A DNA stretch of 12,436 nucleotides. Source: Halieaceae bacterium UBA6060. Lineage in GTDB: Bacteria > Pseudomonadota > Gammaproteobacteria > Pseudomonadales > Halieaceae. Under the pieces are notes generated by a model, which did not search any database, was not told the DNA's origin, and saw only the letters and a program-made list of their open reading frames with translations. Shown piece after piece: positions 1 to 7,040 of this stretch. The stretch spans positions 1 through 12,436 of the forward strand of contig DIYG01000093.1 of assembly GCA_002428935.1 (NCBI GenBank), read 5' to 3'. The translations under genes were made by a program, and so were the position numbers. Numbering within the stretch: the first letter of the stretch is position 1; each line of letters begins with the position of its first letter.

Positions 1-1035
1 GGGTGTCTTGATGCGCTGGGCCAGCGCCGGGGATAGCACTCGCTGACCATTGGCCATGCCGTCATCGAGAATCATCTGTCCGAATCGAGCCGCATCACGC
101 AGGCTAATGGACAGGCCGCCGCCGGCCATTTCCACACCCAGGGGATCGAGCCAGTAATTGCCTTCGTGTTCCGTGCCGAGCTTGGACCAGATCCGCTCCT
201 GCATGGCCTCGGCCAGGTTCTGACCGGTGATGCGTCGAATGATCCAGCCCAGCACTTCCGGGTCGGGGGTCACGTAGTGAAACGCCTGCCCGTGTTTGAG
301 TTTGGGGTGTTGGCGGGTCAGCCCCTGGAGGTTGGCATACAGCCCTTCGCCACCGGGGTACATGGCGGCCAGGAAGCCGGCGATGTCGGACTCGGGATCA
401 TCGTAGGTTTCGTCGTAGGCAATGGCGTTGGTCATATCCATTACCTGCTGCACGGTGGCGTCGGCAAAAGCGCTTTGCTTAAGTTCCGGTAGGTATTCGG
501 CAACGGTTTTGTTGCCATCCACGCGGCGTTCTTCCATGAGCATAAGCATCAGGGTGCCGGTGAAGGATTTGGTTACGGAGAACATCAGGTGCGGTGTAGC
601 CGGGGTTTGTCCGTTGCTGTACTGCTCGTGCACGACGGCACCGCGATGGAGAACCATGAACCCATCGGTATAGGCCGATGCCAGCCAGTCGCCGACGGTA
701 ACCCTGCGGCCTTCACCCAGGTCCACCTCGATGGAATCAATGTTGACCGGTTGTTCTGGGAGCGTTGCGGCGGATGCTGAGGGTGCTACCGCTCGGGTTG
801 GAAACAGCTCGCGGAGATGCTGAAAAGCCCAGCGGTTATAGGGTGGGGCGATGAAGTTTTCGGCGGTAACGATACGCTCGGACGGCGGTGGCGCGCCAAT
901 CATCAATCCCTGCTCCGCCGCCGTGGGAGGTATCTGCAGAGAAGGCGCCTGGGCATACAGGAAGGGAGCGGTGATGGCGCTGAGGACGCTAAAGGTGCCA
1001 AAGACGGCCATGAGGCTTCGGGAGAAGGGACGCAT
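1..1035 (-). CDS. Exported serine hydrolase, NylB-like (class C beta-lactamase fold), C-terminus outside window
   Basis: The first 345 codons are visible and the gene runs off the left edge. The start is ATG at 1035, with GGAG seven bases upstream. Residues 1-30 look like a Sec signal peptide: a basic start, a hydrophobic core, and an AQA cleavage site near residue 30. The mature part has the Ser-x-x-Lys catalytic motif SVTK at 153-156 and a Tyr at 254 in FHYVT, the likely general base. From memory of 6-aminohexanoate-dimer hydrolase (NylB), several blocks align: PPYNRWAF (64-71) with PPHNRWAF, SVTK with SVSK around Ser112, Tyr211 with Tyr170, and Tyr254 with Tyr215. This suggests an amide or ester hydrolase in the periplasm rather than a true beta-lactamase. 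The usual Asn two residues after the catalytic Tyr appears replaced (YVTPD). The natural substrate is unknown. The gene follows the DUF2788-like gene after 12 bases and is probably cotranscribed with it. Confidence 0.85.
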   Translation of the reverse strand, partial: MRPFSRSLMAVFGTFSVLSAITAPFLYAQAPSLQIPPTAAEQGLMIGAPPPSERIVTAENFIAPPYNRWAFQHLRELFPTRAVAPSASAATLPEQPVNIDSIEVDLGEGRRVTVGDWLASAYTDGFMVLHRGAVVHEQYSNGQTPATPHLMFSVTKSFTGTLMLMLMEERRVDGNKTVAEYLPELKQSAFADATVQQVMDMTNAIAYDETYDDPESDIAGFLAAMYPGGEGLYANLQGLTRQHPKLKHGQAFHYVTPDPEVLGWIIRRITGQNLAEAMQERIWSKLGTEHEGNYWLDPLGVEMAGGGLSISLRDAARFGQMILDDGMANGQRVLSPALAQRIKTP

Positions 1036-1047
1036 CGGTAAGCTCCG

Positions 1048-1260
1048 TTAAGTCATTCCACGCTCCAGAAGGTAGGTGATTGCCGTCTTGATCACAAATC
1101 CCAGAATGCCCAGAGCCAGAGCGAGATACAGAATCATGGTGCCGAAAATTCCCGCTTTACTGCGTTTGGCCAGATCCCAGACGATAAACACCATAAACAG
1201 GATGAGGGCGCCAACACCCAGGGTGACGCCGTATTCCGTTAACCATTCATCGGGGTTCAT
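1048..1260 (-). CDS. Small two-helix inner-membrane protein, DUF2788-like
   Basis: This is a 70-residue protein with two predicted membrane helices, at about residues 11-29 and 41-62. They are joined by a short polar, basic loop containing WDLAKRSKAG. The size and the pattern of a helix, a WDLAKxSKAG-type loop and a second glycine-rich helix match my memory of the DUF2788 family of gammaproteobacteria, whose function is unknown. The ATG lies 12 bases after the OsmC-family stop, without a strong ribosome binding site, so coupled translation is likely. Its stop codon TAA overlaps the ribosome binding region of the serine hydrolase that follows. Membrane location is inferred from hydrophobicity only, and no function should be assigned. 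Confidence 0.75.
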   Translation of the reverse strand: MNPDEWLTEYGVTLGVGALILFMVFIVWDLAKRSKAGIFGTMILYLALALGILGFVIKTAITYLLERGMT

Positions 1261-1272
1261 GCGCTTGCCGAC

Positions 1273-1710
1273 TTAGGAGGCAACGATGATCTCCGTGCTC
1301 AGGTGGCTGTCGGCGATCAGGGAGTTGGTAATCAGGCAGGAGTGCTCGGCTTTTTGTAGCAATTTCTCCGCTTTGTCCTGATCCGTATCGGCGGGGATCG
1401 TCAGCTTGGCCTGCACGGTAATAGCCGTGAAGCGGGTGACCCGCTCGACCCGATCCAGCGTTCCCGAAGCGGAGCATTCCAAATCCAGCCAGTCCAGCTT
1501 TGAGGCACGGGCAATCGCGCGAAAAGACAAAATAAAGCAGTCGGCGATGGCCGCCACCAGCAGGGCTTCCGGGGACCACTTGTCTCCAGGGCCTCCGAAC
1601 TCCGCAGGTGGGGCTGTGACGATCTCGGGGAGGTCTGTGGCCTTTAGGGAGACATTGCTATCACTGGTGGCGGTGCCAGTCACCGCATAGTGGTGCGGAA
1701 AAGGTTCCAT
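1273..1710 (-). CDS. OsmC/Ohr-family protein
   Basis: This 145-residue protein has the usual length of OsmC/Ohr proteins. Members reduce organic hydroperoxides through two redox cysteines. Both candidate cysteines are here: Cys58 in AIADCFILS and Cys125 in AEHSCLIT. The second falls in the HSxCLI-like block typical of OsmC paralogues rather than the VCPYSNA-type block of Ohr. A third cysteine (Cys79) is not part of the family motif. The N-terminal region with SPEALLVAAIADC (46-58) is the conserved dimer-forming helix. The likely role is cytosolic peroxide detoxification, but YhfA-like paralogues with unclear function are also possible. ATG at 1710 has AGGAG nine bases upstream at 1720-1724. 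It lies 95 bases after imuA and heads a tight run with the next two genes. Confidence 0.88.
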   Translation of the reverse strand: MEPFPHHYAVTGTATSDSNVSLKATDLPEIVTAPPAEFGGPGDKWSPEALLVAAIADCFILSFRAIARASKLDWLDLECSASGTLDRVERVTRFTAITVQAKLTIPADTDQDKAEKLLQKAEHSCLITNSLIADSHLSTEIIVAS

Positions 1711-1719
1711 GCTTGGATG

Positions 1720-1724
1720 CTCCT
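1720..1724 (-). promoter_or_regulatory. Ribosome binding site of the OsmC gene
   Basis: The minus strand reads AGGAG nine bases before the ATG at 1710. Four of the five bases lie inside one arm of the inverted repeat at 1721-1780, so RNA folding could hide this site. Confidence 0.7.
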
Positions 1725-1780
1725 GCTCAAGTAGTGGTGTTGATCAGCGAGCCGCGTTTATAGCGGTTGCTTGAGCAGGA
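1721..1780. repeat. 11-bp perfect inverted repeat between imuA and the OsmC gene
   Basis: TCCTGCTCAAG (1721-1731) and CTTGAGCAGGA (1770-1780) are perfect inverted copies 38 bases apart. On a minus-strand transcript reading through from imuA they could pair, and the downstream arm would cover AGGA of the OsmC ribosome binding site. The spacer also holds a smaller dyad, CCGC-GTTTATA-GCGG, and reads TATAAA on the minus strand, a possible -10 box without a convincing -35. It could instead be a pair of operator half-sites. Which role applies is not decided by sequence. Confidence 0.6.
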
Positions 1781-1805
1781 TGCCAGTGGACTTTAGCCAG
1801 CTACT

Positions 1806-2642
1806 TCAGGATGCAGCACGATTCTCATGGAGCAGCCCATCGGCGGGCAGTTCCCACAACTGTGGCTGATGCGGAATATCATCCTCTGGCGGTAGATAGA
1901 TATTGATGTCCTGGAGACCACTGCGTTGCTTGAGGATATGTACCTCTCGATAGGCACTCATCTGCAACCGTAGAGCTGCCGGTGCATGCTGATGAGCGAC
2001 TTCCCGGGGTCGGAAGAGGACTGCCAGGGTATTGCCACGAGCGGCGGCCAATTGCAGGCGACGCAGTTCCCCATAGCGGTATTCGCCATCGCCCAGCCAA
2101 CTGAATACCGCGCTGCAGGTACCGCTGCGCAGGGCTTGCTCAGTGCTCCAGAGGTGTTCTTCACGATCGCGCGGATGGACCAGTAAAACCTGGGTTGTAT
2201 CGATGCCTCTAGCCGCCAGAAGGGGTGCATAAGGTGTGTAGGGTGGGGCGATAAAGGCCTGCCAACGCTGTTGGGCGCTCAATGCTTCCATGGCGGGCAG
2301 AAACAAGCCCATGGCTCCCATGCCGGAAGCATCGGTGAGCACTTCAATGCAGGTGCCCAGGGGCCAGCCCTTCTCATAGAGACGGGCATCCAGAGCGTCG
2401 AAGCCCGTGGGCAGGTGCTGGTGGTGCAGTTCACCATTGGCGGCCTGGTGCTGGCGTCTGATTTCGGCATGGGAAGGGGGTTGGGTATCGCCCCGGGGGG
2501 CACCCAGACTGGAACTCAGATCGGAGTCCAAATTGGCGTTCAGATCGGAATTTAGCGTGCTGCTAAAACCCAGCCAGGTATCCCGGCGATTGATAATCGG
2601 CTGCAGAGATTCCGGGACGGCTCCGGGGCTTGATGGATGCAT
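1806..2642 (-). CDS. imuA: ImuA, SulA/RecA-like SOS protein of translesion synthesis
   Basis: This is a 278-residue protein. Residues 78-278 resemble ImuA, a degenerate RecA-like protein that elsewhere works with ImuB and DnaE2 in error-prone repair. Recognisable blocks are LPTGFDALDARL (77-88), GWPLGTCIEVLT (92-103), FIAPPYTPYAPLL (129-141) and EEHLWSTEQALRSG (161-174). The Walker A loop is lost: the position reads DASGMGAMG (104-112) with no GKT, as is usual for ImuA. The first 75 residues form a low-complexity, Ser/Asp/Leu-rich linker. ATG at 2642 has AAGGAG seven bases upstream. A LexA box lies 77 bases upstream, so the gene should be induced by DNA damage. No imuB or dnaE2 follows; the next gene encodes an OsmC-family protein. 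ImuA and SulA share a superfamily, so a division-inhibitor role is an alternative, although the length is well above that of typical SulA. Confidence 0.82.
   Translation of the reverse strand: MHPSSPGAVPESLQPIINRRDTWLGFSSTLNSDLNANLDSDLSSSLGAPRGDTQPPSHAEIRRQHQAANGELHHQHLPTGFDALDARLYEKGWPLGTCIEVLTDASGMGAMGLFLPAMEALSAQQRWQAFIAPPYTPYAPLLAARGIDTTQVLLVHPRDREEHLWSTEQALRSGTCSAVFSWLGDGEYRYGELRRLQLAAARGNTLAVLFRPREVAHQHAPAALRLQMSAYREVHILKQRSGLQDINIYLPPEDDIPHQPQLWELPADGLLHENRAAS
2516..2549 (-). repeat. imuA: Short direct repeat inside the imuA linker
   Basis: The ten-base unit TCAGATCGGA occurs at 2516-2525 and 2540-2549, 24 bases apart (exactly eight codons). It encodes repeated Ser-Asp-Leu units in the linker at about residues 32-44. 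The in-frame spacing suggests a small duplication in an unconstrained region. Confidence 0.5.
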
Positions 2643-2649
2643 GGCGCGA

Positions 2650-2655
2650 CTCCTT
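2650..2655 (-). promoter_or_regulatory. Ribosome binding site of imuA
   Basis: AAGGAG on the minus strand sits seven bases before the ATG at 2642. It is the strongest such site in the left part of the window and supports this start over later ones inside the low-complexity linker. Confidence 0.75.
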
Positions 2656-2718
2656 TTCCTGGAGCCCTGTCAAAGCGTTTTGGGGAGGCTTCTACGGGCT
2701 CGCCTTGGTTTCCAGAAA

Positions 2719-2738
2719 TACTGTATATAAAAACAGTA
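2719..2738. promoter_or_regulatory. LexA box (SOS operator) of imuA
   Basis: The plus strand reads TACTGTATATAAAAACAGTA. Both outer TACTG/CAGTA half-sites are perfect, and the 20-mer differs from the E. coli consensus TACTG(TA)5CAGTA at only two central bases. It lies 77 bases upstream of the imuA ATG and downstream of the holA terminator, where a dedicated imuA promoter is expected. On the minus strand the AT-rich centre contains TATATA, which could serve as the -10 box and be covered by LexA. I found no convincing -35 element. Confidence 0.9.
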
Positions 2739-2765
2739 GTCTGGATTGGGCGATCCTGCAAGGCT

Positions 2766-2798
2766 TATAGAGAAAACCTGTCGCCTGGTCAGACAGGT
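2766..2798 (-). terminator. Intrinsic terminator of the leuS-lptE-holA unit
   Basis: On the minus strand ACCTGTC (2798-2792) pairs with GACAGGT (2782-2776) around a nine-base loop, followed by TTTTCTCTAT. The seven-bp stem plus T-rich tract is typical of rho-independent termination. The holA stop codon (2791-2789) lies in the loop. It should separate the essential operon from SOS-controlled imuA. Confidence 0.75.
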
Positions 2799-3817
2799 AA
2801 TGGCAAAGCGCCGTCGCGGGCGAGTCCTATGGTTAGTAACTCCATGATTTCCCAGGGATTTCCCTGGTCATAGGCCTTGATGCTGCCATCGGCGCGGACC
2901 GCCAGGGCAAGCAGTGCTTCGCTGCTGGCCAAGGTGTGCCGGGATAGGGCGGCCTGGAAAATCCCTTGGCGGCTCTTCCAGACCCGGGCTTCAGCCAGGG
3001 CCTGGGACGCCGAACGGCCCTCCTGGACCGCCCGGGTTAGGCTCCGTAGGAGCTGTAACTCGCGGATGAACCCCCAGAGCAGGGCAGGTGGTTGGGCGCC
3101 TTCAGAGCGCAGACCGCGAAGCATACGCAGACTGTCTTCCACCCGCCCGGCCAGGGCGACATCGATGAGTCCAAACAAGTTAAACCGCGCGCTGTTGGCC
3201 ACTGCGTCGGCGACAAAATCCGCATTTACCGGCTCATCGCCCGCGAGCAGATGCAGTTTTTCCAGTTCCTGGACCGCCGCAAGCAGGTTGCCCTCGACCC
3301 GTTCTGCAAGCAATCCAAGGGCTTCACGGTCTACCCGCAGGCCCATTTGCCGGGCGCGTTGATCCAGCCACTGAGGCAGGCGATCGGCGGTAACGGGCCA
3401 AAGCTGTACCGTGGCCCCCGCGCTGTCGATGGCTTTGTACCACTTGCTATTGGTACTGGCGCGATCAATCTTGCCAGCAATAATGAGCAGCAGATCGCCC
3501 TCGGCGCTGTGATTGAGGTATTCAAGAAGCGCTTTACTGCCTTCGCTCCCGGGTTTGCCATTGGGGATGCGTAACTCAATGAGCCGCTGTTCGGCAAAGA
3601 GAGACAGACTGGACGCATCCTGGAGCAAATCCTGCCAGGCGAAGCTCTTGTCTCCAGCATCGAGGACTTTGCGCTCGGCACAGCCGGCTCGGCGAGCCGC
3701 TGCGCGAACCTGATCCGCACACTCTTGGACCAGCAGGGTTTCTTCACCGCTGATGAGATACACGGGGTGAAGCTGCCGTTCCAGGTCCTGGCCTAGTTTC
3801 TCTGGATAGATGCGCAT
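2789..3817 (-). CDS. holA: DNA polymerase III subunit delta (clamp loader)
   Basis: This 342-residue protein matches the usual HolA length of about 340. Delta opens the beta sliding clamp as part of the gamma/tau complex that loads it onto primed DNA. The N-terminal block LHPVYLISGEETLLVQECAD (16-35) is the typical delta opening. The AAA+-like fold lacks a working P-loop, as expected for this non-ATPase subunit. LLLIIAGKIDRASTNSKWYK and RVEGNLLAAVQELEKL are further conserved blocks, and the C-terminal collar domain follows from about residue 210. ATG at 3817 lies 21 bases after the lptE stop without a clear ribosome binding site. The leuS-lptE-holA order is conserved in gammaproteobacteria; nadD, often next, is absent here and is replaced by the imuA block. 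Nothing looks truncated. Confidence 0.95.
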   Translation of the reverse strand: MRIYPEKLGQDLERQLHPVYLISGEETLLVQECADQVRAAARRAGCAERKVLDAGDKSFAWQDLLQDASSLSLFAEQRLIELRIPNGKPGSEGSKALLEYLNHSAEGDLLLIIAGKIDRASTNSKWYKAIDSAGATVQLWPVTADRLPQWLDQRARQMGLRVDREALGLLAERVEGNLLAAVQELEKLHLLAGDEPVNADFVADAVANSARFNLFGLIDVALAGRVEDSLRMLRGLRSEGAQPPALLWGFIRELQLLRSLTRAVQEGRSASQALAEARVWKSRQGIFQAALSRHTLASSEALLALAVRADGSIKAYDQGNPWEIMELLTIGLARDGALPLPV

Positions 3818-3838
3818 GGGCAGCCGTTGCGCTGTGTT

Positions 3839-4369
3839 TTAACTTTCGGCGTTGGCGGCGAAAAAGCTGATTCGACGGAGGATTTGGGTGGCCAGTTCAC
3901 CGCGCAGTTCGCCGCGCAGCACTCGCACTTCCTCGGCTTTGCCCACCACATTCTGGGGATCGTTTTCCATCTGTTTATTAACCATGGCGGTGGTCCGCGG
4001 TATGACGACCTTGCCCTCGGTGTCGAGTACCACGAAGTCTGCACGCATAACCAGATCAAATTCCGCCGGGCGAGCCTGGGCGTTTACCGACAGATTGCGC
4101 TGACTGAACTGTTCTGGCCCCAATTGAAGTTGGTAGGTCGCTTCATCCCGGGGCTCCCAGGCCACGCCGCTGGCGCTGAAGGTCGCTTCCACCATGCGCG
4201 GAAGTTCGCTGTTCGGATTGCTGGTGGACAGATACATGCTTTGCCAGGATTCGGGTAAGGCCGAACCGCCCTCCAAGCCCCGGAGCTGAAAGCCGCAGGC
4301 CGTGAGGAGTCCCAAAACCCCTGCCAGGGTCAGAACACGGATTCGGCCAGTGATTCCCGCTGAAGTCAT
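3839..4369 (-). CDS. lptE: LPS-assembly lipoprotein LptE
   Basis: This is a 176-residue lipoprotein. It plugs the LptD beta-barrel in the outer membrane and helps deliver lipopolysaccharide to the cell surface. Residues 1-24 are a lipoprotein signal peptide, ending in the lipobox LLTAC with Cys25 as the lipidated residue; CGFQLRG directly after it is characteristic of LptE (RlpB). TYQLQLGPEQFSQRNLSVN (83-101) and NVVGKAEEVRVLRGELRGEL (139-158) fit the family core. Asp is not at the +2 position (Gly follows Cys), which agrees with outer-membrane sorting. ATG at 4369 has GGAGG five bases upstream (4375-4379) and lies 15 bases after the leuS stop, so the two are clearly cotranscribed. The protein depends on Lnt, encoded upstream, for its mature acylation. 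Confidence 0.95.
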   Translation of the reverse strand: MTSAGITGRIRVLTLAGVLGLLTACGFQLRGLEGGSALPESWQSMYLSTSNPNSELPRMVEATFSASGVAWEPRDEATYQLQLGPEQFSQRNLSVNAQARPAEFDLVMRADFVVLDTEGKVVIPRTTAMVNKQMENDPQNVVGKAEEVRVLRGELRGELATQILRRISFFAANAES

Positions 4370-4384
4370 GAGAACCTCCAGGTA

Positions 4385-6853
4385 TTAGGCGACAACGATG
4401 TTGACCAGTTTACCTGGGACGACGATTACCTTGCGCACGGTTTTGCCGTCCATAAAGCGCTGGGCGTTTTCCTGTTCGAGGGCCGCAGCTTCCAGGGCAT
4501 CTTTACTCGCATCGGCAGCCACTTCCATACGGGCGCGGACTTTGCCATTGACCTGCACCACGATCTCGATGGAGTCGCGTACCAGGGCGCTTTCATCCAC
4601 CACGGGCCAGGGAGCATAGGTGGCATCGCCTTCACCACCCAGTTGTTGCCAGAGGTGGTGGCTCAGGTGCGGCACGATAGGCACCAGAAGTCGCACAACG
4701 GTGCTTAGACCTTCCTGTAAAACAGCCCGGGCCTGGTCGTCATCGCTAGGCAGACGACCGAGTTCGTTACACAGCTCCATGACGGCGGCAATGGCGGTGT
4801 TGAAGGTTTGGCGGCGACCGAAATCATCACTGACCTTGGCGATGGTTTCGTGGATCTTCCGTCGGGCGTCTTTCGCCACCCCATCCAGCTTGTCCATAGC
4901 TACCGTCGGAGCGGTCCCTTCAGCGAGGTGCTCCTGCACCAGGCGCCACAGACGCTTGAGGAAGCGATGGGCACCTTCAACGCCGTCTTCAGACCACTCC
5001 AGAGACTGATCCGGCGGTGCAGCGAAGAGACTGAAGAGACGAACCGTGTCGGCACCATGGCTGTCGATAAGGGACTGGGGGTCTACCGTGTTGCCCTTGG
5101 ACTTGGACATCTTGGCACCGTCCTTGAGGACCATACCCTGGGTCAGGAGACGCGTGAACGGCTCGTCGGAATTGACCAGGCCTTCATCTCTCATGAGCTT
5201 GTGGAAGAAGCGTGCGTAGAGCAAATGCAAAATCGCGTGCTCAATGCCGCCCACGTATTGATCCACGGGGAGCCAATAGTTTGCCGCGTCGCTATCGAGC
5301 ATGCCTTCATCAAACTGCGGACAGGTAAAGCGCGCGTAGTACCAGGATGACTGGACAAAGGTATCGAAGGTGTCCGTTTCCCGTTCGCAGGTCACACCGT
5401 CCAGATCGAACTGACGCCATTCGGGGTCGGCCTTGATGGGAGAGGCAACGCCATCCATGACCACATCTTCCGGCAGGAGGGAGGGCAGACGATCCGCGGG
5501 AATGGGGATCTCGCCGCCATCGGGTAAGTTGAGCATGGGGATGGGCGTGCCCCAATAGCGCTGCCGGGACACTCCCCAGTCGCGGAGGCGAAACTGCGTG
5601 GTCACCCGGCCCATGTTCTTGGTTTCGAGCGCGGCGGCAATGCCGTCAAAAGCGTCCTGGAAACCTTTGCCGTCGAAATCGCCGGACGCGGTGAGGGCAC
5701 CATGATCGGTAAAGGCCGCTGCCGAGACATCGGCTGGTTCTCCATCGGCATCGCAAATCACCGTGCGGATGGGCAGCTCATACTTGCTTGCAAACTCCCA
5801 GTCGCGTTCGTCGTGCGCCGGCACTGCCATGACGGCCCCGGAGCCATAATCCATGAGCACGTAGTTGGCGACCCATACGGGCACTTCGTCCCCGGTGAGG
5901 GGATGCATAGCGCGCAACCCCGTGTCCATACCGAGTTTCTCCGCCTGAGCCATATCGGCCTCGGCAACGGAAGACTGTTTGCACTCGTCGATAAAGGCCG
6001 CCAGGGCGGGATTGTCCTGTGCCAATTCCAGGCTGATGGGATGCTCCGCCGCGAGGCTGACGTAGGTCACCCCATACAGCGTATCGGGTCGGGTGGTGTA
6101 CACCTCGATGCGATCCAGCCCAGCGATGGGGGCGGCGAGACCAAAGGCCAGCTCCACGCCGCGGCTTTTACCGATCCAGTTGCGTTGCATGGTGCGCACC
6201 GCTTCGGGCCAACCGTCGAGCTTGTCCAGGTCGGCGAGCAGCTCTTCCGCGTAGGCGGTGATGCGCAGGAACCACTGGGGGATTTCCCGACGCTCAATGG
6301 GGGCGCCGGAGCGCCAGCCACATCCGTCGATGACCTGTTCATTGGCCAGCACCGTCTGATCCACGGGGTCCCAGTTCACCGTGGCCATTTTCTTGTAGAC
6401 CAGACCCTTTTCGTACAGGCGAGTGAAAAACCACTGCTCCCAGCGATAGTACTCAGGGGTGCAGGTGGCGAGTTCACGATCCCAGTCGAAACTGAAGCCC
6501 AGGGCTTTGAGCTGCCCGCGCATGTGTTCGATGTTGCTGTAGGTCCACTTTGCCGGAGCCGTGTTGTTTGCCACGGCGGCGTTTTCCGCAGGCAGACCAA
6601 AGGCGTCCCAACCCATGGGGTGCAGGACATTCTTGCCCTGCATGCGCTGATAGCGGGCGAGAGCGTCAGAGATGGAGTAGTTGCGCACATGACCCATGTG
6701 ACACTTACCGCTGGGGTAAGGGAACATGGATAGGCAGTAGAACTTCTCTCCGGACAGATCGTCGCGGGCAGCAAAGCTCTGATGCTCGTTCCAATAGGCC
6801 TGGGCTTCGCGCTCCAGGGCGTGCGGGTCGTACTGCGGGGTCTTGTCGCTCAT
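4385..6853 (-). CDS. leuS: Leucyl-tRNA synthetase
   Basis: This 822-residue class I synthetase attaches leucine to tRNA(Leu). The HIGH motif is HMGH at 52-55 and the KMSKS loop is at 581-585. The CP1 editing domain carries the threonine-rich TTRPDT (253-258) and AHDERDWEF (346-354), so post-transfer editing should be intact. The tRNA-binding helical domain and the C-terminal domain follow, ending in VRKVIVVPGKLVNIV. It is about 40 residues shorter than the E. coli enzyme: QGMVLKDGA runs directly into KMSKS, and the leucine-specific insert of E. coli LeuRS at this place is missing. Firmicute LeuRS has a similarly direct join. The residue before HMGH is Cys, where Leu is common, and the CP hairpin keeps fewer cysteines (DGCGWRSG) than E. 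coli. ATG at 6853 lacks a strong ribosome binding site. It heads leuS-lptE-holA. Confidence 0.98.
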   Translation of the reverse strand: MSDKTPQYDPHALEREAQAYWNEHQSFAARDDLSGEKFYCLSMFPYPSGKCHMGHVRNYSISDALARYQRMQGKNVLHPMGWDAFGLPAENAAVANNTAPAKWTYSNIEHMRGQLKALGFSFDWDRELATCTPEYYRWEQWFFTRLYEKGLVYKKMATVNWDPVDQTVLANEQVIDGCGWRSGAPIERREIPQWFLRITAYAEELLADLDKLDGWPEAVRTMQRNWIGKSRGVELAFGLAAPIAGLDRIEVYTTRPDTLYGVTYVSLAAEHPISLELAQDNPALAAFIDECKQSSVAEADMAQAEKLGMDTGLRAMHPLTGDEVPVWVANYVLMDYGSGAVMAVPAHDERDWEFASKYELPIRTVICDADGEPADVSAAAFTDHGALTASGDFDGKGFQDAFDGIAAALETKNMGRVTTQFRLRDWGVSRQRYWGTPIPMLNLPDGGEIPIPADRLPSLLPEDVVMDGVASPIKADPEWRQFDLDGVTCERETDTFDTFVQSSWYYARFTCPQFDEGMLDSDAANYWLPVDQYVGGIEHAILHLLYARFFHKLMRDEGLVNSDEPFTRLLTQGMVLKDGAKMSKSKGNTVDPQSLIDSHGADTVRLFSLFAAPPDQSLEWSEDGVEGAHRFLKRLWRLVQEHLAEGTAPTVAMDKLDGVAKDARRKIHETIAKVSDDFGRRQTFNTAIAAVMELCNELGRLPSDDDQARAVLQEGLSTVVRLLVPIVPHLSHHLWQQLGGEGDATYAPWPVVDESALVRDSIEIVVQVNGKVRARMEVAADASKDALEAAALEQENAQRFMDGKTVRKVIVVPGKLVNIVVA

Positions 6854-7040
6854 GGGGGTCTTGATCAGGAGTTGGAGCGCCGGATCTCTGTTCGGTGTCC
6901 GGTCGCGGAAAAAGCGCGCATGTTAGCAGTTAAGGCTGGGTCGGTGGTACGAATCCCTGGTTGCTTTCACCACAGCTTGTCTGCTGCTTTCCCTCTGCGT
7001 TTTTTTAGGCTTCTTGTTGTGATACCTAGTCGCGTCGCCC

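Noticed and set aside
1..1035. True class C beta-lactamase (AmpC)
   Set aside because: The block structure follows NylB rather than AmpC, and the Tyr-x-Asn motif of AmpC is not kept.
1806..2642. Classic SulA division inhibitor
   Set aside because: The protein is much longer than typical SulA and matches ImuA blocks over about 200 residues; kept only as an alternative role.
5702..6733. 343-codon plus-strand open frame opposite leuS
   Set aside because: It is the antisense shadow of a strongly conserved leuS region in GC-rich DNA, and its product has no recognisable domain.
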